Assembly: GCA_002733705.1 (NCBI GenBank)
Contig: NVWP01000006.1
Span: 1-39,658, forward strand
Length of the DNA stretch: 39,658 nucleotides
Reading direction: 5' to 3'
Source: Henriciella sp.
Lineage (GTDB): Bacteria > Pseudomonadota > Alphaproteobacteria > Caulobacterales > Hyphomonadaceae
Shown here: positions 32,824 through 39,658 of the stretch, in pieces
How positions within the stretch are numbered: position 1 is the first letter of the stretch
How the letters are laid out: the number at the start of each line of letters is the position of its first letter
Translations under genes and position numbers: made by a program
The notes under the pieces: generated by a model
What the model saw: only the letters and a program-made list of their open reading frames with translations
Told to the model about the DNA's origin: nothing
Database searches by the model: none

Positions 32824-35400
32824 CTAGTAGTCGTAGCTCACACGCAGGCCGATCGTGCGCGGACGGATCGGCTGCACACGCTTGCGGTCGAAGATGAAGC
32901 TGCCGCTGAGTTCGGCATACTCATTGGTGAGGTTCGTGCCGAACAGTTCAGCCGTCCATTTATCAGCCGACACACCCAGCGTTGCGCCAAGCGTCGCATA
33001 GCTGTCGAGCTCCATCTTGTTGATCTCGATCACATCTGTGAACGAACTTCCGGAGAAGACCACCTGCGGCATGACGTGGGCACGCAGGAGCTGACCACCG
33101 ATCTGCTGATCGAGATCCCACTCATAGCGTACACGCAGATTGCCCTGATAGTCAGGTGCGAAAGCAAGGTCGGAGCCTTCGACCACATCGTCGGTCGGCA
33201 CCAGAACCTCGGTGATCTCCGTGTCGAGGAAGGAGAACGCACCGGCAATGGTCAGGCCGTCAATGCTGTTCGGGGCCCACTGGAAGTCGCCTTCGACGCC
33301 CTTGAGCTCTGCATTCGCGGCATTGTCCGAATAGAACAGGTTCACAATCGACGGATCGAAGATCGTCGTCTGCAGGCCATCGACCTCGACGAAGAAAGCC
33401 GAGCCGTTGAAGCGCAGCGAATTATTGAAGAGCTCGGTTTTCCAGCCGATCTCATAGTTCTGCACATCATCGGTATCGACTTCGTACGGAACTGTGTAGT
33501 CGCCCGGCCCTTGCGTGCCGCCCGGACGGTTCAGCAGGCCTGCGCGGAAGCCTTCCGAATAGGTGGCATAGAAGAGAAGGTTATCGGTCGGCGTCCATTC
33601 ACCCGTGGCCTTGTAGATCACGCCGTCGGTTGCCGCCTTTTGCGGGGCCGCCGCCGGGCCGTTCGGGCCGTAGAGGAAGGAGATGTTCGTGCCGAACTGC
33701 TGGGAGTCGGTGTCCGAACCGATATTGCCGAAGGAGGAGTTCGCACTGCCTTCCAGGTCGACCTCGATATCATACCAGCGTGCGCCAACCGTAAGGGCGA
33801 ACTGATCGGTAATGTCGAAAGTGGTCTCACCGAAGAGGCCGAGTTTCTCATCGGTCCGCAGCACGTCATTCCGGAAGCCGACGCCGGTCGGGAAGGGGCC
33901 AGCCTCGCTATAGTAGCCGGGATAGGCCGAATTGATCTGGCCGGTGACGTCCGTGTAGGTCAGCGGATAGTTCGGCGCAAAACCGGTCTGTCCATTGAAG
34001 CCTTCAACGACAGCGGTGCCCGGATAGATATAGTCGTTGCGCTCGGCCAGTTCGAGATCGCTATAGAACGCGCCAACCGTGGCCCGCACGCGGTACTCGT
34101 CCGGCGTGTTGAAGCGCAGCTCATGGGTCTGGACTTCGGTTTCGGTGTGCGAATTGACCGACAGGTTCGGAGCGTAGCAGGTGCCTTCAGGACCGCCCGC
34201 GCCCGGATAGGAGACCGAGGCGTCGCAGATATAATAGGGCAGGTACTGGCCGACGAACAGATAGTCCGAATAGTCGATGGTCTGGTCTGTGGTCCGCTCG
34301 GTATAGGCGCCGGTATAGACAGCTTCCAGCATGCCGAGACGGCCTTCCAGCGTCCAGGCGGTGTTGTGGAACTTGTCTTCCAGGCTTTCCGGCGTGAAAC
34401 GCACCGTGTCATAGTCGTCCAGGTCCGGGTCAGCGGAGAACACGCCATCGGCGTCGATCTTCTGCTGCGAGTGCTGGATCAGCAGCTCCCAGTTCTGGTT
34501 GAACTCGTAGAGGCCGCTGAGGCGGAAGCCCTGATAATTGGTGTCGTTGATGTCGTTTTCGGCGATCGTGCCATTGTTGGCGGCGATGAAGTTGACGTTC
34601 GACAGGTCGTCGTCGGCCTGGAAGCCTGCGCGGCGCGGCTGGACCACGGTACCGTTCGAGCGGACCGTGCCGGCCGGGCGGAAGCGGGCCGATTCCTCGA
34701 CCGTCAGCGTGCCGCCGACATTGTCGATATAGCCACCCTGGCTGTCATTATAGACAACGCCGCGCAGCGCGAACTTGTCGGTGACCGGAATGTTGATCAT
34801 CGCTTCGACGCTGTTGCTCATCTCACCGCCCTCGGTGAACGAGGTTTCCGCATCGAAGCCTGCATCGAAACCGGCCAGCGACGGCTTGTTGGTGATGAGA
34901 CGCACCGTACCCGCCTGCGAGCTGGCGCCGAACAGCGTGCCCTGCGGGCCGGAGAGGACCTCAACCCGCTCAAGGTCGGCGGCATAGACATCGAGGTTAC
35001 GGCCCGGCTGTGCCAGCGGCTGTTCGTCGAGATAGAAGGCGACGTTGGGCGCCAGACCGGCCACACCAGCAACCGTCAGGTTCGGCGTGGTGGAGGCGAG
35101 GCCACGGATATAGATCGTGTTCTGGCCGGGGCCGGAGCCGCCTGCCGTCACGCCCGGAAGCTGCACCAGATAATCGTTGAAATTCTTGACGCCGAGCTGT
35201 TGCAGCTCGGTTTCACCAATGGCGCTCACAGTCACAGGAATGTCCTGCGCGCTTTCGGAACGTTTGGTTGCTGTCACCGTTACAGTGGACAGACGGCGAT
35301 TATTCTTGGCGGTCGTTTCCTGTGTCTGCGCCATAACCGGGCTGGCAGACACAATGGCGCCAATGGCGAGCAAGGACGCGCCACCGAATAGCTTCTTCAT
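32824..35400 (-). CDS. TonB-dependent outer-membrane receptor
   Basis: This 858-residue receptor has a signal peptide (MKKLFGGASLLAIGAIVSAS, cleavage after MAQ), a TonB-box-like STVTVTATKRSESAQDIP, a plug with GPQGTLFGASSQAGTVRLIT and a large barrel ending in VSYDY. The ATG at 35400 is preceded by GGGGA at a good distance; the ATG 12 bases upstream overlaps that site. It resembles the large TonB receptor families expanded in sphingomonads and hyphomonads rather than classic siderophore receptors, but the substrate is unknown. It diverges from a BCCT transporter gene across an intergenic region with a strong inverted repeat. A long open frame on its opposite strand is a composition artefact. 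Confidence 0.93.
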   Translation of the reverse strand: MKKLFGGASLLAIGAIVSASPVMAQTQETTAKNNRRLSTVTVTATKRSESAQDIPVTVSAIGETELQQLGVKNFNDYLVQLPGVTAGGSGPGQNTIYIRGLASTTPNLTVAGVAGLAPNVAFYLDEQPLAQPGRNLDVYAADLERVEVLSGPQGTLFGASSQAGTVRLITNKPSLAGFDAGFDAETSFTEGGEMSNSVEAMINIPVTDKFALRGVVYNDSQGGYIDNVGGTLTVEESARFRPAGTVRSNGTVVQPRRAGFQADDDLSNVNFIAANNGTIAENDINDTNYQGFRLSGLYEFNQNWELLIQHSQQKIDADGVFSADPDLDDYDTVRFTPESLEDKFHNTAWTLEGRLGMLEAVYTGAYTERTTDQTIDYSDYLFVGQYLPYYICDASVSYPGAGGPEGTCYAPNLSVNSHTETEVQTHELRFNTPDEYRVRATVGAFYSDLELAERNDYIYPGTAVVEGFNGQTGFAPNYPLTYTDVTGQINSAYPGYYSEAGPFPTGVGFRNDVLRTDEKLGLFGETTFDITDQFALTVGARWYDIEVDLEGSANSSFGNIGSDTDSQQFGTNISFLYGPNGPAAAPQKAATDGVIYKATGEWTPTDNLLFYATYSEGFRAGLLNRPGGTQGPGDYTVPYEVDTDDVQNYEIGWKTELFNNSLRFNGSAFFVEVDGLQTTIFDPSIVNLFYSDNAANAELKGVEGDFQWAPNSIDGLTIAGAFSFLDTEITEVLVPTDDVVEGSDLAFAPDYQGNLRVRYEWDLDQQIGGQLLRAHVMPQVVFSGSSFTDVIEINKMELDSYATLGATLGVSADKWTAELFGTNLTNEYAELSGSFIFDRKRVQPIRPRTIGLRVSYDY

Positions 35401-35757
35401 ATTATTCCCCATCAGATTAAGCGTCTGGATTCAACGCTGTGATTTTTGCAATCGGCTCCCCGCGCGGCAGACCCTCACTTCGGACCCCTCCGCGCCAGAG
35501 CGCTGACCGGACATAGTGTCATAGTTCTTCAAAGAAAATAAATTCGCCAACATTTTGTCATGTTCTGACCACATGACAAAAGCCAATAACAAAAAAATCT
35601 TTATTTTTCAGCGTGTCATATCGTGGTTGCAGGTTTGCAACATGTCTGCGAATCTAAAGGTGGGTTGAAACATTCCCCTGAATATTATGATCAGAGGCAG
35701 CCGATTCATTCGGTCGGCAAAGAATCAGCGGTATTCGCTGGATGGGAGATTTCGAAG
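35401..35757. other. 357-bp divergent intergenic region
   Basis: No gene is seen here. The middle (35525-35615) is AT-rich, unlike the rest of the window, and should carry the promoters of both the TonB receptor (leftward) and the BCCT transporter (rightward). It holds four TGTCAT elements (35517, 35556, 35573 reversed, 35614), the perfect 11-bp inverted repeat listed separately, and a smaller dyad GTTGCA-GGTT-TGCAAC at 35626-35641. Confidence 0.6.
35553..35581. promoter_or_regulatory. Perfect 11-bp inverted repeat, probable operator
   Basis: TTTTGTCATGT (35553-35563) and ACATGACAAAA (35571-35581) are exact reverse complements separated by seven bases. No T-run follows and both flanking genes point away, so an operator is more likely than a terminator. 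A dimeric repressor or activator binding here could control the TonB receptor and the BCCT transporter together. The regulator is not identified. Confidence 0.65.
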
Positions 35758-37392
<1,635 letters not shown>

Positions 37393-37492
37393 CGCCCACA
37401 CCGCCTGATCCTCCAGCGCAGCCTTGTCCGATCAAGGATTGCGTCCGCGCCGATATGACGGCAGGCTGCCTTTAAAAAGGCTGGAGGAAACA

Positions 37493-37762
37493 TTGGACGA
37501 AGCTGACCGCGCTGCCCTCAGGCGCGCCTACTGGAATGCGACCCGGCGCCTGACCGTCGCGCTCCTGATCATCTGGTTTTCCGTCTCCTATGGGGCCGGA
37601 ATCCTGTTTCGCGACTTTCTGGACCAGTGGTCCGTGGGCGGCGCCCCGCTCGGCTTCTGGTTTGCCCAGCAGGGGGCGATCTACGTCTTCGTTGTGCTCA
37701 TCTTCGTCTATTGCTTCGCCATGCGGCGGATCGAGAAGGCGTTCGGCGTACGGGGAGGCTGA
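37493..37762 (+). CDS. DUF4212 small subunit of sodium/solute symporter
   Basis: This 89-residue membrane protein has two helices (TVALLIIWFSVSYGAGILF and FAQQGAIYVFVVLIFVYCFA) and the family-typical GGAPLGFWFAQQGAIYVF stretch. DUF4212 proteins accompany VC_2705-type symporters, usually as the gene directly upstream, as here (two-base gap). I chose the TTG at 37493 because GGAGG lies five bases upstream and the length then fits the family; a TTG at 37424 would add 23 residues with no ribosome site. Confidence 0.88.
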   Translation: MDEADRAALRRAYWNATRRLTVALLIIWFSVSYGAGILFRDFLDQWSVGGAPLGFWFAQQGAIYVFVVLIFVYCFAMRRIEKAFGVRGG

Positions 37763-37764
37763 TC

Positions 37765-39658
37765 ATGGATCCGTGGACCCTCTTCTTCGTCGTCACCACC
37801 TTCTCGCTCTATATCGGCATCGCCATCTGGGCGCGGGCCGGATCGACCGATGACTTCTATGTCGCCGGCCATGATGTCCACCCGACCGTCAATGGCATGG
37901 CGACGGCGGCCGACTGGATGTCGGCGGCGAGTTTTCTTTCCATGGCCGGCCTCATCGCCTTCATGGGCTATGGCGGCTCTGTCTATCTCATGGGCTGGAC
38001 CGGCGGCTATGTCCTGCTCGCGCTTCTTCTCGCCCCCTATCTGCGGGAGTTCGGCAAGTTCACTGTCCCGGACTTTGTCGGCGACCGCTATTATTCGACG
38101 ACCGCCCGCGTCATCGCCGTCATCTGCGCGCTGTTTGTCTCCTTCACCTATATCGCCGGACAGATGAAAGGTGTTGGCGTCGCCTTTTCGGGCTTCCTCG
38201 GCGTGCCTTTTGAGTGGGGCATCATCATCGGCATGGTGATCGTCTTCTTCTATGCCGTGCTCGGCGGCATGAAGGGCGTCACCTATACGCAGGTCGCGCA
38301 GTACTGCGTGCTGATCTTCGCCTTCACCGTGCCCGCCATCTTCATGTCTCTGATCATCACCGGCAATCCGGTCCCGCAGCTCGGTTTCATCGGTGAGGCG
38401 AAAGGCGAAGGCATTTCCATGCTCGAAAAGCTCAATGGCGTCGTCACCGATCTCGGCTTTCTGGAATATACCGAGACGGACAAGTCGATGATGGACGTGT
38501 TCTGCATCACCGCTGCGCTGATGTTCGGCACGGCGGGTCTGCCGCACGTCATCATCCGCTTCTTCACGGTGAAGAGCGCCGATGCCGCCCGCGTCTCGGC
38601 TGGCTGGGCGCTTATCTTCATCGCGATCCTTTACACCACCGCGCCCGCCGTCGGCGCCTTCGCCCGGATCAACTTCATCGATACGGTGAATGAGGCGACC
38701 TATATCGCCGACGAGGAAGATTATGACGCCCGCGCCGCAGAGATTGAGGCCGCAGGCGGAAAGCCCGTGCCCGAATGGTATAAGGACTGGGAGCCGACCG
38801 GCCTTGTCGCCTTCGAGGACAAAAATGGTGACGGCATCATGCAATATCGCGGGCTGGACGCGCCCGATGGGCTCGCCAATGAAGTCACGCCCAATAATGA
38901 CATCTTCGTTCTCGCCAATCCGCAGATTGCCGATCTGCCCGCCTGGGTGATCGGACTTGTCGTCGCCGGCGGGCTGGCGGCGGCGCTCTCAACGGCGGCC
39001 GGTCTTCTCATGGTGATTTCGTCTGCCGTCAGCCACGATCTCTGCCGGCGCACCATCTTCAAATCCATGGATGACAGGACAGAGCTTCGGGTCGCGCGCG
39101 GTGCGGCGGCGGGCGCCGTCAGGATGGTGGCAAGAGCAAGGGTCAGTATCGCGCGCATTAAGTCTCTCCCGCTTGAAATCCGCCGGACAATGGCGCGCTT
39201 CGCCCGAGCGGTCCAGCGCTTCCCCAATCGGCGCGCGCGCGCTAACCGCCACGCCATGATCCTGCGCCCCGCCACACCCCACGATGCGCCCGCCCTGGCC
39301 GATCTGGGCCGCGAAAGCTTCTGCGCCGCCTTCGCGCATCTGTACCGGGAGAAGGACCTCGATACGTTTCTGGAGAGGGCCTATTCGCGCGGGGCAGTCG
39401 CGGCGGAGATCGCGGACGATCACCATATCCACCGCCTCGCCGAAGCGGACGACGCCAGCCGCCTGCTCGGCTACGTCAAGCTGCGCGCGCCCAGCGGATA
39501 TGCCGAATATTCGGACGCGGCGAACCCGATCGCGCTCGGCCAGCTGTACACCCAGCCCGATCTTACCGGTCGGGGGATCGGCGCGGCGCTGATGGACTGG
39601 GCACTGGCACAGGCGCGTGGCCGCGGCCACGATGCCATCCAGCTTTCGGTGTGGAGCG
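37765..39658 (+). CDS. VC_2705-type sodium/solute symporter, truncated and fused in frame to GNAT
   Basis: Translation from the ATG at 37765 (GGGGAGG upstream) gives a sodium:solute symporter of the acetate-permease-like VC_2705 group. It has FYVAGHDVHPTVNGMATAAD, WMSAASFLSMAGLIAFMGYG, a periplasmic insert with DKNGDGIMQYRGLD and GGLAAALSTAAGLLMVISSA. Family similarity stops at about residue 450 (TELRVARGAAAGAV), where the last helices should follow. The frame then continues without a stop through about 45 Arg/Ala-rich residues, then through the GNAT start at 39256 and on to the window edge. The missing C-terminal helices make a working transporter unlikely. This is a rearranged or chimeric gene; the symporter part ends near 39103-39118. 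Confidence 0.75.
   Translation, partial: MDPWTLFFVVTTFSLYIGIAIWARAGSTDDFYVAGHDVHPTVNGMATAADWMSAASFLSMAGLIAFMGYGGSVYLMGWTGGYVLLALLLAPYLREFGKFTVPDFVGDRYYSTTARVIAVICALFVSFTYIAGQMKGVGVAFSGFLGVPFEWGIIIGMVIVFFYAVLGGMKGVTYTQVAQYCVLIFAFTVPAIFMSLIITGNPVPQLGFIGEAKGEGISMLEKLNGVVTDLGFLEYTETDKSMMDVFCITAALMFGTAGLPHVIIRFFTVKSADAARVSAGWALIFIAILYTTAPAVGAFARINFIDTVNEATYIADEEDYDARAAEIEAAGGKPVPEWYKDWEPTGLVAFEDKNGDGIMQYRGLDAPDGLANEVTPNNDIFVLANPQIADLPAWVIGLVVAGGLAAALSTAAGLLMVISSAVSHDLCRRTIFKSMDDRTELRVARGAAAGAVRMVARARVSIARIKSLPLEIRRTMARFARAVQRFPNRRARANRHAMILRPATPHDAPALADLGRESFCAAFAHLYREKDLDTFLERAYSRGAVAAEIADDHHIHRLAEADDASRLLGYVKLRAPSGYAEYSDAANPIALGQLYTQPDLTGRGIGAALMDWALAQARGRGHDAIQLSVWS
39103..39118. other. Probable rearrangement or assembly junction
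   Basis: Left of this GC-rich stretch the sequence matches the symporter family on the plus strand. Right of it the sequence looks like an intergenic region between two divergent genes: a signal-peptide gene leftward (start 39159) and a GNAT gene rightward (start 39256). The leftward gene is cut after about 19 codons at the same place where the symporter is cut. Confidence 0.65.
39103..39159 (-). pseudogene. 5' fragment of a secreted-protein gene
   Basis: On the minus strand an ATG at 39159 with GGGAGA six bases upstream encodes MRAILTLALATILTAPAAA, a good signal peptide. The frame then runs into antisense symporter sequence, so only the first 19 codons are genuine. It is too short to identify the protein. 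The coincidence with the symporter break supports a join here. Confidence 0.5.
39256..39658 (+). CDS. GNAT-family N-acetyltransferase, 3' part outside window
   Basis: The 134 visible residues from the ATG at 39256 form a GNAT domain: MILRPATPHDAPALADLGRE is a typical first strand and helix, and LGQLYTQPDLTGRGIGAALM carries the acetyl-CoA-binding Gly-Arg-Gly-Ile-Gly-Ala loop (motif A), followed by a helix and the strand IQLSVWS. It transfers an acetyl group from acetyl-CoA to an amine; the substrate is unknown. No clear ribosome site precedes the ATG. It is in frame with the truncated symporter upstream, but family similarity begins at this Met, so it is probably an independent gene brought next to the symporter. 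The window ends before the stop. Confidence 0.8.
   Translation, partial: MILRPATPHDAPALADLGRESFCAAFAHLYREKDLDTFLERAYSRGAVAAEIADDHHIHRLAEADDASRLLGYVKLRAPSGYAEYSDAANPIALGQLYTQPDLTGRGIGAALMDWALAQARGRGHDAIQLSVWS

Noticed and set aside
32818-35391. An 857-codon open frame antisense to the second TonB receptor
   Set aside because: It lies wholly opposite a clear receptor gene with signal peptide, plug and barrel. The translated product has no recognisable domain and reads like the complement of a GC-rich coding strand.
37468-37481. GCCTTTAAAAAGGC palindrome before the DUF4212 gene as a terminator of the BCCT gene
   Set aside because: It is a weak stem without a following T-run and lies just before a strong ribosome site, so it is not convincing.
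37708-38844. A 378-codon minus-strand open frame opposite the symporter
   Set aside because: The plus strand has clear symporter motifs. The minus product is His/Asp/Arg-rich with no domain.
39232-39242. Alternating GC run as a Z-DNA or regulatory element
   Set aside because: Short GC runs are expected in DNA of this composition and nothing else supports a function.

Overview
The window is GC-rich, densely coding DNA from a Gram-negative bacterium. A marine or aquatic alphaproteobacterium near the Hyphomonadaceae fits best: it has two large TonB-dependent receptors, a TPR-sulfotransferase, an autotransporter, OpgGH glucan synthesis, a NodT-type RND efflux set and a BigR-like sulfide operon. 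This placement is an inference from gene content. No rRNA, tRNA, CRISPR array, insertion sequence or prophage gene was seen.

Left part (1-11.4 kb): the 3' end of a repeat-rich autotransporter, closed by a hairpin. Next is a translationally coupled opgG-opgH pair for osmoregulated periplasmic glucans. Convergent to it is a very large gene joining an ammonium transporter to HAMP, PAS, GGDEF and EAL domains, a likely ammonium-responsive cyclic-di-GMP switch.

Sulfur module (11.4-15.4 kb): an ArsR/BigR-like repressor gene overlaps a persulfide-dioxygenase-like MBL hydrolase gene, which is followed by a SulP transporter. Two YeeE/YedE half-transporters diverge from them. The 78-bp gap between the two arms holds a strong dyad.

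Acyl-CoA module (15.4-22.8 kb): enoyl-CoA hydratase, TonB receptor with a canonical terminator, acyl-CoA dehydrogenase, a LuxR-type regulator on the other strand, and an acyl-CoA ligase. Together they suggest uptake and beta-oxidation-like breakdown of a hydrophobic acid.

Efflux module (22.9-28.8 kb): an outer-membrane factor diverges from an adaptor and an RND pump gene. Then come a small four-helix membrane protein and a fusion of an alpha/beta-hydrolase fold, lacking its nucleophilic serine, to a flavin reductase.

Right part (30.7-39.7 kb): a TPR-sulfotransferase, a second TonB receptor and a divergent BCCT transporter, with a perfect 11-bp inverted repeat between the last two. After that comes a DUF4212 plus VC_2705-type sodium/solute symporter pair. 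The symporter breaks off near 39.1 kb and its frame runs without a stop into a GNAT acetyltransferase. The break also cuts a secreted-protein gene on the other strand, so the join is a rearrangement or an assembly chimera.

The clearest candidates for unusual biology are the Amt-GGDEF-EAL fusion, the serine-less hydrolase/flavin reductase fusion and the chimeric junction.
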